Source of the DNA: Nocardia tenerifensis NBRC 101015
GTDB lineage: Bacteria; Actinomycetota; Actinomycetes; Mycobacteriales; Mycobacteriaceae
Direction of reading: 5' to 3'
DNA: 53,447 nt
Assembly (NCBI RefSeq): GCF_000308715.1
Contig: NZ_BAGH01000606.1
Location: 1-53,447 of the forward strand
The position numbers were made by a program, and so were the translations under genes. Every line of letters starts with the position of its first letter. Positions within the stretch are counted from its first letter, which is position 1. Under the pieces are notes generated by a model. That model had not been told where the DNA came from and searched no databases. It saw nothing but the letters and a program-made list of their open reading frames with translations. Positions 16,643 to 24,923 of this stretch are shown piece after piece.

Positions 16643-16777
16643 TCAGCCCATTCGGATTCCCACGCCGGTGGTGAGGTTGGTGCCATAGCTTGTGGACAGA
16701 CCTTCGAAGTGTGCTGCGGGCACACGTTGAACGCTGTGCTCGTCGCCGCAGCAGGGGCACGAGATGTCGATCTTCAT
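16643..16777 (-). CDS. Possible small zinc-ribbon protein
   Basis: A 44-residue ORF starting at ATG 16777 with GGGGG upstream. It begins MKIDISCPCCGDEHSV, where CPCC looks like one knuckle of a zinc ribbon; no second cysteine pair follows. It could be a real small protein, or the N-terminal piece of a longer one whose reading frame is lost, because the recombinase-tail frame starts right after its stop. No homologue is recognised. Confidence 0.35.
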   Translation of the reverse strand: MKIDISCPCCGDEHSVQRVPAAHFEGLSTSYGTNLTTGVGIRMG

Positions 16778-17139
16778 ACGAGCACCCCCATCCCGAGCAG
16801 CGTGACTGCTCGGCTTGCGTGTGACGGTCACAAATTGTGATACGAAGCTCCCCTGTTTCTGTGATATCCAACACCTTTCCTCCGTGTATGTCGAGGGGCT
16901 GTACGCCCGGAGCGATGCCGAAGCGCTGCGACTTCCTTGTTTGGCGATGGCCAAGTCCCAGCGGCATGCGTCGGCGACAAGGGACTGGCGCGAAGTGCGT
17001 TTGGAGTAAGTCGATGAGCCGCGCGCGGATGGTGTCTGCCTCTGATGCGGCGTCAGGTACGAACCGGGGGCGGTGGGGCTTTGGGCTTTCGGTGAGGTTG
17101 GCCCGCTCTTCCGGACATCGATCGGGAGGCGGGATATTC
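16778..17139. other. Gene-poor stretch between recombinase and IS3 remnants
   Basis: Open frames here overlap on both strands and none has a good start. One minus-strand frame contains a run with hydrophobic/charged alternation (GGKVLDITETGELRITI) that might be an old coding fragment, but it matches nothing I recognise. Confidence 0.3.
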
Positions 17140-17600
17140 GCCTGCGGAAGGAGTCCGCATGGCCTCCAGCACATTTCCGTGAGTTTCGCGAACGTGCGAT
17201 CGAGTTGGCCCGTGCCGGTGACCGCCCGCTCGCCCAGGTCGCGTCGAGCCTGGGCATCTCCGAATCCTGTCTGTGGAACTCGGTCGAACGCGCCGACATC
17301 GTCGCCAGCGTCCGCGAGGGCCTGACGGGCGCTGAACGCAGCGAGATGGTCGAACTGCGCCGCAAAGCACGGCTCGAAACGGAGAACGAGGTATTACGCA
17401 AGGCCGCATCACCGCGATCCACATCGCCTCACGCGGCACCTACGCCGCGCCGAGAGTCCATGCCGAGCTGCGTATCGGCATGGGAATCCGGTCGGGCCGG
17501 CAAGCGTGTTGCTCGATTGATGCGATCGGCGCACTTGCAGGGCGCGTTCCGAAGACGGCACAGGCTGCACGCGCCGTGAGCCGCAGAGCACAGTTCACGC
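17140..17600 (+). pseudogene. Decayed IS3-family transposase (OrfA fused to an OrfB fragment)
   Basis: The first part (about 17160-17400) encodes an IS3 OrfA: FRERAIELARAGDRPLAQVA, SLGISESCLWN, then ERSEMVELRRKARLETENEV, the helix-turn-helix and coiled-coil of OrfA. Right after NEVLRKAA the sequence jumps, in another frame, to an OrfB piece (IHIASRGTYAAPRVHAELRI), then returns to the first frame (GKRVARLMRSAHLQG). So there is an internal deletion and at least two frame changes, and the DDE catalytic domain is absent. No terminal inverted repeats were found by eye. Confidence 0.8.
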
Positions 17601-17795
17601 TGGTCGATCGAGTCGAAGCCAGTGACCGCGGAGCGCGCCGTGGCCGACGCGGTGGGGTGGGCAGTACCCGGAAAGTGCACTCGGAGACGCAAAAGCGATT
17701 CACTAGTTACATGTGATGGCCGTTCGGCGCGAATCCGTTGAATCGTGGCAGTACAGCCCATGGCACTTCTGGTGCACTGGTGACTGAATGAACGC

Positions 17796-18671
17796 ATGAC
17801 GGTTGATCACGACAGTGGAAGCTCCGGCGACACCCCCCTCAAGCGGCGCGCGGTTCTGGGCGGCGCCATCGGAGCGGCCGGAGCCGCCGCACTCGGATGG
17901 AGCGGCTACGAATTGCTGCACAAGCCCGAGAACCCTACGACCGCACACGTGAGCGAGGGAACGCCGCTTCCCAGCCCATTCGATGGACGCAAACTCGAGA
18001 TCGCCATCCTGGTCGCTCCCGGTTACTGGCCGGTGGACATCGTCAGTGCATACACAGCATTCGGCATGATCCCTGGCGTGAATCCCCACCTCGTTTGGAA
18101 AAACACCGACGAGGTAATAGGCGTACCCACCTTTCCGACACGACCGACGACCAGTTATGAAGATTGTCCTCGCGACTTGGATGTTCTCTACGCAGGCGCG
18201 ACCGCCAGTACCAATTTCGAAGATGCTCAGACTCTCGAATTCCTGGCCGACCGCGGTGCCCGCGCCCGTTGGATCGCAGGCTCGTGCACCGGTCCTCTGC
18301 TACTGGGGGCGGCAGGCCTGTTCAAGGGCTACCGGGCCACCGCGAACTTCCAAGCCGCGCACCTGCTTCCCTACGTCGGCGCCATCCATTCCCCCGGCAA
18401 CGTGGTAGAGGACCGCAATCGCATCACCGCAGGCCCGGCGACCGGAGGTTTTGAGATTGCGGTCCGGTTGATTCAAGCGATCTACGGCGACGAAGCGGCA
18501 CGCGAAACTATCCTGCAAGCCGAATACGCCCCCACGCCCCTTTTCGATGTTGGTACCCCAGCGCTGGCTGGACCGGAACTGACCGCCCGAACAAAAGCAC
18601 GCACAGCCCCGATGATCGCCTCGCTGCAGGAGGTTATGAAACGCGTCGCTACCAGGCTGCAAGTATCCTGA
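17796..18671 (+). CDS. Tat-exported DJ-1/PfpI-family protein
   Basis: A 291-residue protein with a twin-arginine-like signal (KRRAVLGGAIGAAGAAALG, residues 16-34) and a DJ-1/PfpI domain from about residue 67. The nucleophile elbow Cys is C164 in GSCTGPLLLG, and YAGATAS lies where the oxyanion/acid region is expected. The closest functional group is the isonitrile-hydratase/ThiJ-like branch, though those are usually cytoplasmic. Export of such a protein is unusual. It stands alone just after the IS3 remnant. Confidence 0.82.
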   Translation: MTVDHDSGSSGDTPLKRRAVLGGAIGAAGAAALGWSGYELLHKPENPTTAHVSEGTPLPSPFDGRKLEIAILVAPGYWPVDIVSAYTAFGMIPGVNPHLVWKNTDEVIGVPTFPTRPTTSYEDCPRDLDVLYAGATASTNFEDAQTLEFLADRGARARWIAGSCTGPLLLGAAGLFKGYRATANFQAAHLLPYVGAIHSPGNVVEDRNRITAGPATGGFEIAVRLIQAIYGDEAARETILQAEYAPTPLFDVGTPALAGPELTARTKARTAPMIASLQEVMKRVATRLQVS

Positions 18672-18941
18672 TATCGCCGTCGCATGCCCGCGCCGATCGC
18701 AGCACCCAAACGGCGTCGATGCCGGGCCACCGCACCAGTCGGCCCAGCCAGGGTCGGTTGGCGTCGGGGCGCATCTGGTAACGGGTTCGTCGGCGTTAGG
18801 ATCGGACGCGCCATCTATAGGCAATGGCCTCCTGGGTCGCCCGGCTAATTCTCTTTCTGATCAAAGCCGAGTTGAGGGTGGCTTCAACTTCCGCTCTCGC
18901 CAAGTATGAGATTTGCGATCAGACGGGTGAGGACGCGGTCC
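18672..18941. other. Non-coding stretch after the DJ-1 gene
   Basis: No credible ORF. It leads into the tRNA-like sequence at 18942 and is likely part of the integration scar. Confidence 0.35.
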
Positions 18942-18966
18942 GGAGGTTCAAGTCCTCCGTTGTCCG
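18942..18966 (+). other. tRNA 3'-end-like sequence (possible old attachment site)
   Basis: GGAGG-TTCAAGT-CCTCC forms a perfect 5-bp stem with a seven-base loop that matches a tRNA T-arm, followed by seven bases and a discriminator-like G. No matching 5' acceptor strand, D-arm or anticodon arm is found upstream, so this would be only a tRNA 3' end. Integrases often use tRNA 3' ends as attachment sites, and recombinase and IS remnants lie nearby. Confidence 0.35.
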
Positions 18967-19101
18967 GCACAGATGACCCATTCGCGATCTTCGGACCGTG
19001 CGCAGCGCTGGATTGCCCCGCTGTTGCCCGATATGGCGTGGCGGTGACATTTTATAGAAGTCAAATGCCTCGAACCATTTCCTGACGTCGTGAACTCCAT
19101 G

Positions 19102-19176
19102 TCAGCATGCGACTTCGTTCATCATATTGGGCTCAACGTAGCGAAGTCCTAATAGTTGCACCAAGGTGCTCGGCAT
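19102..19176 (-). CDS. Small 24-residue ORF with a strong ribosome-binding site
   Basis: ATG 19176 is preceded by GGAAGGAGG with seven bases spacing, one of the best ribosome sites in the window. The peptide starts MPSTLVQLLGLRYVEPN and ends in EVAC. A perfect palindrome GACCGATCGGTC lies about 40 bases upstream. It may be a true small protein, a leader peptide, or the first part of a gene truncated by the stop: the next codons in frame (GVHDVRKWFEAFD) still look protein-like. Confidence 0.4.
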   Translation of the reverse strand: MPSTLVQLLGLRYVEPNMMNEVAC

Positions 19177-19216
19177 CGCAGTACCTCCTTCCGATGTAGG
19201 AGAAAACGACGTCGGT

Positions 19217-19228
19217 GACCGATCGGTC
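19217..19228. promoter_or_regulatory. Perfect 12-bp palindrome, TetR-type operator candidate
   Basis: GACCGATCGGTC is flanked on the minus strand by CATATA, a possible -10 box, and lies upstream of the 24-residue ORF at 19102-19176. Palindromes of this kind are typical TetR-family operators in actinomycetes. No TetR gene lies next to it. Confidence 0.45.
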
Positions 19229-19392
19229 TATATGGATTTGTTTGAGCGTGCTGGCGGCATGCTAGCCAGCGTTGGCTGTTCAGTGTCATCTGTCTCTCGC
19301 CCATCTGCGGATATTGCGTCCATTTAATGATTGGTCGATCAGCGCGCGCAGAGAACGTTTCGCCGTGGAGGTCAGGTCGATACCGCAGGTTG

Positions 19393-20115
19393 CTAATTTA
19401 TGGGCGGACGTTCATAAAGAACCCGATGCGGGGTATCGGGGGATAGTCCGGCCATCGCGCCATCCGCGGACAGGTTGGCCAGGCTCAACACCCGGGACCG
19501 GCCCTTGAGAAATCTCCGGACTCCGTATTCCCCTCGGTACCCAGATGGATGCCGGCCGCCGTTCATCTCGGCGAGGAACACCGAACCCGCCAACTGGTGA
19601 CCACCTGCGGATTCGAAGACCGCCTCGTTCTCGATCAGTCTTACAGCCAAATCGACATCGCTCACACGCTGGCGGGTTGGATCCAGCATCGAACCGAACA
19701 GCACCACGCGATCCACAACCCACAAGTTCAGCGGATCGGCCGCGGCTTGCTCGACTCTTTCCAGGAAACCCGCCAGGGCCTTCTCCGCAGTCGCGCGGTG
19801 CACCGGGCTCGCCGCGCTGGCATTCGCCACCGCATAGGCTTTGCTCGTCATGGTGTATCGCGGTCGGACAACCTGTTCGTTCTGGCGGGTTTCGCGATTC
19901 CACACGGGGAAGTTTATGGTTCCTTCTGCCTCGAGGTAGCCGTGCTCGATCAGGGCGTCGAAAACAGCGATCGGGTTCTCGAGGTCACCGGCCAGGACCT
20001 CGTCGTACCAATATCTATCGACGAACAACTGCTTGCCCATCACCCGAAGGCAGTCCCGCACACGCAGGTAGGTGTTTCCGGTGCCTTCGAACTCGGCCTG
20101 GCCATCGATGTTCAT
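19393..20115 (-). CDS. Nucleotidyltransferase-domain protein (MNT type) with N-terminal winged-helix-like region
   Basis: A 240-residue protein. Residues about 15-90 look like a winged-helix domain (FDALIEHGYLEAEG), and a helical linker leads to the nucleotidyltransferase motif VVLFGSMLDP (G141-S142) with the metal-binding pair in VSDVDLAV (D153, D155). Such minimal nucleotidyltransferases occur in toxin-antitoxin and resistance genes, but many are uncharacterised. The start is ATG 20115 with GGGGA upstream; a start at 20151 is less likely. It follows the nuclease-like gene (126-base gap), possibly in the same transcript. Confidence 0.8.
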   Translation of the reverse strand: MNIDGQAEFEGTGNTYLRVRDCLRVMGKQLFVDRYWYDEVLAGDLENPIAVFDALIEHGYLEAEGTINFPVWNRETRQNEQVVRPRYTMTSKAYAVANASAASPVHRATAEKALAGFLERVEQAAADPLNLWVVDRVVLFGSMLDPTRQRVSDVDLAVRLIENEAVFESAGGHQLAGSVFLAEMNGGRHPSGYRGEYGVRRFLKGRSRVLSLANLSADGAMAGLSPDTPHRVLYERPPIN

Positions 20116-20241
20116 CGTTCCCCTGTCGGTGGTCGGTCGAGAAGACTGCAAGTCGCCCGGCCATGGTGAAACCGCGCTATAGCCCGGCGCCGTTCTGGCT
20201 CGGACCCACAGGGTTGACCAGAGCCCCTGCCTCAGCCGACT

Positions 20242-21663
20242 CTATTGTGCGGCATGTCGCGCGGCGATGATGGCCGGAACGGAGGCTTCCCAGTCGTCCC
20301 ACAGCTTCAGCGAGATCGGATTGCGAACGCGATCAACCCCTTTCACTGCACGCTCCAACCCAGCCGGGGTCGGCGGCGTCGCGGTCAATGCGGCAAGCAA
20401 GCGCTCCTGCCCGTCGGCCAGACCCGCCAGGGTCGGAAGGATCTCCTCGAGGCTATGGGCGCTGACGGTGGCGGTCTGGATCGCGGTGGGCGCGAGCAGA
20501 TCCTCGTAGATATAGGTGTCGACGTTGTGGATGGGTTCCAATGTGACAACCAGTCCGCGGATCGGTCGGTCGTGCGGGATGCGGGCGAGTTCAGGGATGC
20601 GCTCGCTGACCAGCGTTGCGGTCGTAGCGATCTGTTCGCGTGCCCTCTGCACTCGAGAGGCCAGGATTCGCAGCCCGTCCTCCTGCCCTAGACGGGCGGA
20701 TTCAACCGATCGCATGCCTTTGCATTCCACCAACAGCACCATGGTCGGCAGGACCACCATCCAGTCGCAGGTGCGCTTGTTCTCGCGTCCGTATGTCACC
20801 TCTGGATGGGTCTGGGCACCCAGCGTCGCGAGCAGTCGCAGGTGACGGCCGACGAGTTTTTCGAAGGAGTCTCCGACCAGCTGAGGAAACCCGTTGCCGA
20901 ATGCCTGCACACCGGTGAAGTACATGCCCAGGGGAGTCACTTTGTGCAGCACATACGGCACCACCGGCGCCAGGTAGCCGTCAGGGCGGCGGATCATCGG
21001 CCTAGCCAGCAACGGGTTGGACACCCACATCTCGTGACCGCTGGCGTCGGCCTCGCCAGCTTTGGCCGACGCCTCGAGTTCGCCTTGGTCTGTGGCGAAG
21101 TGGTTCTCGATGACGCTGGTAGCGGTGGCGGCATCGACGCCTGCACCGAAGGCACCGACCGCTGCGGCTGCGGCGATGGAGGCGTGCGAAAGCTGGCCGC
21201 CGTGTTTGCTGAGTCCGACGAAGCTGGTGAAGGCGATGTTCAGGTACACCGACAGCAAAACACCGAGGGCGCCTTCCCACTGCGTCGCGGTCGGCATGTC
21301 GGTCAGAGTGGGGTCGTGGTCGTCGAAGAGTGCGAGCGTGCGCGTGACGTCCCCAAGTTCCGCGTGGCCGAACACGAACTGCTGGTAAGTGATTCGCCCG
21401 AGCAGTCGCCGCATCACCGTTCCGTCGAGGACGCCTTTTTCCGGGATATCGGGCTGATCGACCTGGATGGCCAAATCGCACATCCGCTCCAGCGCCTTCG
21501 TGGGGACCGGCAGATCATCGCGGTAAGTCATCGCCTCGGCGAGCGCGGTCCGGGCGACCGCCGCCAAGGTGAATTGCTGCACCGCGCCGCTAACCCGCGG
21601 TCGGAGGCCAGTGACCGACTGATCGGCCAATGCCGCACTCGCCGCCGCCACCAACTCCAGCAC
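20242..21663 (-). CDS. PD-(D/E)XK nuclease-like protein, uncharacterised
   Basis: A 473-residue protein with no clear family match. The helical N-terminal two-thirds (about 1-260) is Ala-rich. The C-terminal part carries a nuclease-like pattern: EKLVGRHLRLL helix, then D300 and LVECKGMR with E313 and K315, which fits the D...ExK core of PD-(D/E)XK enzymes. The start is GTG 21663 with no good ribosome site, and the frame stays protein-like for 15 codons upstream to a TAG, so the N-terminus may be truncated. It precedes the nucleotidyltransferase gene; a defence or mobile-element function is possible but unproven. Confidence 0.7.
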   Translation of the reverse strand: MLELVAAASAALADQSVTGLRPRVSGAVQQFTLAAVARTALAEAMTYRDDLPVPTKALERMCDLAIQVDQPDIPEKGVLDGTVMRRLLGRITYQQFVFGHAELGDVTRTLALFDDHDPTLTDMPTATQWEGALGVLLSVYLNIAFTSFVGLSKHGGQLSHASIAAAAAVGAFGAGVDAATATSVIENHFATDQGELEASAKAGEADASGHEMWVSNPLLARPMIRRPDGYLAPVVPYVLHKVTPLGMYFTGVQAFGNGFPQLVGDSFEKLVGRHLRLLATLGAQTHPEVTYGRENKRTCDWMVVLPTMVLLVECKGMRSVESARLGQEDGLRILASRVQRAREQIATTATLVSERIPELARIPHDRPIRGLVVTLEPIHNVDTYIYEDLLAPTAIQTATVSAHSLEEILPTLAGLADGQERLLAALTATPPTPAGLERAVKGVDRVRNPISLKLWDDWEASVPAIIAARHAAQ

Positions 21664-22169
21664 CCGGTCACGATGGCAGCTGCGGACCGACCTGGCGAAT
21701 TCGCGCTAGGACACTCGGCGGGGATACATCGCCTCATTCTCAGGCTCGCGCTGGCTCACCGCGAGCGAATTTTAATCCCACCGACCGGCTGGTGGCCGGC
21801 CAGTTCCACACGCATCCCCGCATGCAGGGGACAATATCGCTGTACTGGCAACAGCCCCCGGCTTCAAACGATCTTCGACGAAGCATGGGTGCTGCGTTCT
21901 GGCCTCCGCGCCACGCTGATAGAGCGGATGTTGGCTGATTGATCGGTTGCCGAGATCAGTGACAACCATGTGAAGTCCACTTCGTGGCGATCCGCTGCTT
22001 TCTCGCGTTGGAGCGTGTGCGCGAACAGCTCGGGCTGTGAAGCCGGCGCATCAGGTGATTTTGCGGTGGGCGATCACAGCACCGCCAGTCCGCCACAGAT
22101 CGCATCTATTGCCCAGCGGCGAGGCGTGCAACAAACTGCAGCTCATGACTACCAGTTAACCTATGTCCC
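21664..22169. other. Gene-poor stretch between nuclease and coiled-coil genes
   Basis: No convincing ORF. A single CCCCGCATGCAGGGG dyad (about 21816-21831) resembles half of a type I-E CRISPR repeat, but it is not repeated, so no array is called. The last part holds the likely leaderless promoter of the gene at 22170 (-10-like TAACCT at 22157-22162, seven bases before the ATG). Confidence 0.4.
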
Positions 22170-22691
22170 ATGGCATTTGAGATTGCGACCGGGTTATTCA
22201 CTCTCGCAGGCGCGACTGTTGGTGGTGGCGCGACATTCGCTGTCAATTGGCTGACTGCGCGCAACCAGCGCAAGCTCGCCGAGCAAACGCGATCACAGGC
22301 GGTCGTCGACCGGAGGTACATGGCCCACATCGACTTCCTGGCTCGTGCCGACCGCTTCCAAGAAAGCCTCCGATCGCTTTGGGAAAGGTTGCTGGACCGA
22401 AGCCCTGGTGAGGTAATCATATCTACTAACGTGGCATATCTTGAAGCGTGGGTAGCAATGTCGGACGCACGGGGCAGCGCGCAAATCGCCGGGCCGCCTG
22501 AGCTGGAGGTCAAACTTGTCGCCTTCTATGAGGCGCTCAAGGTCTTATCCAGCCACACCGACCAGTGGTATGTCGACCGCGCGGCTGAGGACACTGATGC
22601 CAGACAGGCACGCGCACAGAGGCTTTGGGGCAAGGTGGAGGCGAAACGAAGCGAGTACATCTCGCTCGGACAAAAGACCTTGTCTAAGTGA
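22170..22691 (+). CDS. Small membrane-anchored protein with a helical cytoplasmic part
   Basis: A 173-residue protein with one N-terminal hydrophobic helix (about residues 3-28, GLFTLAGATVGGGATFAVNW) followed by an almost entirely helical, charged region. The topology (short anchor, long helical tail) is that of many phage- or plasmid-borne hypothetical proteins. GC content is lower than in neighbouring genes, suggesting acquisition. The -10-like box TAACCT seven bases before the ATG and the lack of a ribosome site suggest a leaderless transcript. No family recognised. Confidence 0.75.
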   Translation: MAFEIATGLFTLAGATVGGGATFAVNWLTARNQRKLAEQTRSQAVVDRRYMAHIDFLARADRFQESLRSLWERLLDRSPGEVIISTNVAYLEAWVAMSDARGSAQIAGPPELEVKLVAFYEALKVLSSHTDQWYVDRAAEDTDARQARAQRLWGKVEAKRSEYISLGQKTLSK

Positions 22692-22763
22692 GTCACCCTC
22701 CGACTTGGGTCCCCAACCATCATTTCCGCAGGTCGATTTGTGTGTTTAGCGCGTGTGTCCCCC

Positions 22764-22943
22764 TCCGGACACGACCATTACGCCCACGGGTGGTGGTGGC
22801 TGAACTTCAGTCACCACCACCCGTTTTTCGTGGTCACAGGTCATGGTGAGACCGAGTTGGCGGTAGACGTTGTTCTTGTCGGTGCCGTCGGCGGCGCGCA
22901 GGTTCTTCACCAGGCCGCCGAAGCATTCGACGAGTTGACGGCA
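22764..22943 (-). pseudogene. Serine recombinase C-terminal remnant, repeat copy A
   Basis: About 60 codons matching the end of actinobacterial large serine recombinases: LVECFGGLVKNLRAADGTD, then VYRQLGLTMTCDHEKRVVV. The catalytic and DNA-binding parts are missing. The whole block is about 180 bases and is closely similar to 30285-30463 in the same orientation. Within it lies a perfect hairpin (22786-22824). It lies just downstream of the LysR gene. Confidence 0.75.
22786..22828 (+). terminator. Long perfect hairpin with T-run inside repeat copy A
   Basis: Arms of 19 bases (ACGGGTGGTGGTGGCTGAA and its near-perfect complement) are separated by one base and followed by TTTTT on the plus strand. 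This has terminator shape for the plus-strand gene at 22170-22691. The second repeat copy keeps the pairing although both arms are one base shorter there. Confidence 0.6.
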
Positions 22944-23022
22944 CGATGCCGCTGTTCGTCACCACCGAGCAGGGTGCGCCTGTACTGCTGACGACGCACC
23001 CGCAGCGTCGGCCGGAGGCCGG

Positions 23023-23931
23023 TCAGGCCTTGAGGCGTTCTCGCAGTTCGACATTCAGTTGTGCGCTGGCATCGAGGAGGGCCTCGCGGATGATGTGGGT
23101 GGCTGGGTTGGGGGTGTGGGCCAGTACTGTTCGGCGGGTGGCGGCGGGGTCGTCTATGGCGACGATCGCGATGGTGGCGGGCAGTGCGGGGATGGCCAGG
23201 CCGGGGACGAGGGTGATGCCGAGGCCTGCGGCGACCAAGCCCCATTTGGTGACCCAGTCCCGGGCGACGTGGGAGATGATCGGTTGCCAGGAGGCATTGG
23301 TCCAGGCGCCGAGCAGCGAGGTGTGGGATTCTTCGCTGCCGACGATCCATTTCTCGGCACGCAGCGCCGCGATCGAGGTGCTGCTCTGGTGTGCCAGCCG
23401 GTGCCCTTGGGGCACAGCCAGATACAGGGTGTCCTGGGTCAGCGCGGTCAGCTCGACGCCGTCGGGGACGTCGAATTCGCCGGAGAGTACGGCCAGATCG
23501 ATGCGGCGGCGGGCGAGCGCGGTCAGCAGGTGCGGGCTCGTGCCCTCGCGGAGCTGCACGGTGAGCAGTGGATTGTGTTGTGCGGCAATGGTGATGGCGC
23601 GTGGTACGAGTGCGGCGGTGGCGGTCGAGAAGGCGCCGAGGCGGATGCGCGCCGTGGCATGCTTGCTGAGGTCGCGTAGTTCGCTCTGGGCGCGGTCCAA
23701 GGCTTCGAGCACCGATTCGGCATGCCGCGCCACGATGCGGCCCGCTTCGGTCGGCCGTACGCCACGAGCGTGCCGGTCGAACAGCTGTCGGCCGGTGACC
23801 TGTTCCATCAACGAGACCTGGCGCGAAATCGCCGACTGCGTGTAGCCCAATCTTTCGGCCGCCGCCGAGAAGGAGCCGGTACGCACCGCCTCGCGGACCA
23901 CTCGCAGACCGGGCACTGTGAAGTCAGACAT
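23023..23931 (-). CDS. LysR-family transcriptional regulator
   Basis: A 302-residue LysR protein: N-terminal winged helix (residues 8-65, with FSAAAERLGYTQSAISRQVS) and a periplasmic-binding-protein-like effector domain (about 90-300, GVELTALTQDTLYLAVPQGH). It is divergent from a luciferase-like oxidoreductase gene, the classic LysR layout, so it probably controls that gene. Two TGCGAGA half-sites 22 bp apart and a GACTA-TCGC-TAGTC dyad lie in the shared promoter region, the first overlapping its own start. Confidence 0.92.
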   Translation of the reverse strand: MSDFTVPGLRVVREAVRTGSFSAAAERLGYTQSAISRQVSLMEQVTGRQLFDRHARGVRPTEAGRIVARHAESVLEALDRAQSELRDLSKHATARIRLGAFSTATAALVPRAITIAAQHNPLLTVQLREGTSPHLLTALARRRIDLAVLSGEFDVPDGVELTALTQDTLYLAVPQGHRLAHQSSTSIAALRAEKWIVGSEESHTSLLGAWTNASWQPIISHVARDWVTKWGLVAAGLGITLVPGLAIPALPATIAIVAIDDPAATRRTVLAHTPNPATHIIREALLDASAQLNVELRERLKA

Positions 23932-23975
23932 GCGAGATACTCATATCAGCTGTGCGAGACTATCGCTAGTCGCAT
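23931..23975. promoter_or_regulatory. LysR binding region between the regulator and the oxidoreductase
   Basis: Two direct TGCGAGA repeats (23931-23937 and 23953-23959, two helical turns apart) and a dyad GACTATCGCTAGTC (23958-23971, with a T-N-A LysR-like centre) lie in the divergent promoter region. Confidence 0.5.
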
Positions 23976-24037
23976 CGCTGGCCCGGTCTTAGATTCCAAT
24001 GCGTGCTTTATTTCGGAACGAGTAGGCGGTGATGGTC

Positions 24038-24913
24038 ATGAAGCTGGGACTGTTCGCGATCAATTACGGCGCGTGCGCCGATCCTGCCACCGCTGTCCGC
24101 GTGGCCCGGCATGCCGAGGCGGCCGGGCTCGAATCTCTGTGGAGTGGAGAGCATCTGGTATTGCCGGACCCGGCTCCCGAGGGATTCGCGTTGTCGCCGA
24201 CGCTCCCGATGCTGGACACCGTCGTCGGTCTGACTCTGGTTGCGGCGCATACGACTACGGTGAAAGTCGCGAGCGGCATCATCGTCCTGCCGCTGCGGAA
24301 CCCGGTCGTACTCGCAAAGGAATTGGCGAGCCTCGATCAGGTGGCACAGGGCCGGCTGATCGTCGGTGTCGGTGCGGGCTACGTCCGGGCGGAATTCGAC
24401 GCCGTCGGTGTCGCCAGGTCGGAGCGGGCCGCCCGCACCGACGACTTCATCAATGCCATGCGGGCCCTGTGGAGCATGCCGGAGCCCGCCTACCACGGCC
24501 GCTATGTCACCTTCTCCGGAATCGACGCCCATCCGCGACCACGGCAACAGCCGTGCCCGCCGATCGTCGTGGCCTCGGGTGGTCGCGTGGCCGACCGCCG
24601 CGCGGTCACCCTGGCCAACGGCTGGTATGGCTTCGGGTTGGATCTGAACCAAACCCGTGTGCACCTCGACAACCTGGCGGCCGCCGGCCGGAAATACGAG
24701 CGACCAGCAGAGCTGGGCCGGCTGGAGATCACCGTGACACCGGCAGGTCCCGTGCGCCGAGATACCGTCGCGCAATACGCGGCGCTCGGAGTCGATCGGC
24801 TGGTCCTGCTTCCGCGCCCGTCCGCCGACTACACCGCCCGCCATCAGCCGGTCCCCGTCGATCAGATCTTGCGCACCATCGACGACGCGGCAGCGAACTA
24901 TCGCGATATCTGA
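24038..24913 (+). CDS. LLM-class (luciferase-like) F420/flavin-dependent oxidoreductase
   Basis: A 291-residue enzyme of the bacterial-luciferase superfamily. It starts MKLGLFAINYG, has the barrel motifs AEAAGLESLWSGEHLVLP (about 24-41) and LASLDQVAQGRLIVGVGAGY (about 97-116), and ends with the C-terminal ALGVDRLVLLPRP. In actinomycetes most of these use coenzyme F420. The start could also be GTG 24029 or ATG 24032; the family N-terminus favours 24038. It is divergent from and probably controlled by the LysR gene. Substrate unknown. Confidence 0.88.
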   Translation: MKLGLFAINYGACADPATAVRVARHAEAAGLESLWSGEHLVLPDPAPEGFALSPTLPMLDTVVGLTLVAAHTTTVKVASGIIVLPLRNPVVLAKELASLDQVAQGRLIVGVGAGYVRAEFDAVGVARSERAARTDDFINAMRALWSMPEPAYHGRYVTFSGIDAHPRPRQQPCPPIVVASGGRVADRRAVTLANGWYGFGLDLNQTRVHLDNLAAAGRKYERPAELGRLEITVTPAGPVRRDTVAQYAALGVDRLVLLPRPSADYTARHQPVPVDQILRTIDDAAANYRDI

Positions 24914-24923
24914 ACTCCGACGT

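Noticed and set aside
18979..19047. Short frame resembling the N-terminus of an IS5-type transposase (RWIAPLLPD)
   Set aside because: Only about 20 residues before a stop; too short to support a mobile element.
21800..21840. CRISPR-like dyad CCCCGCATGCAGGGG
   Set aside because: Only one copy; no second unit at about 60-base spacing on either side and no cas genes.
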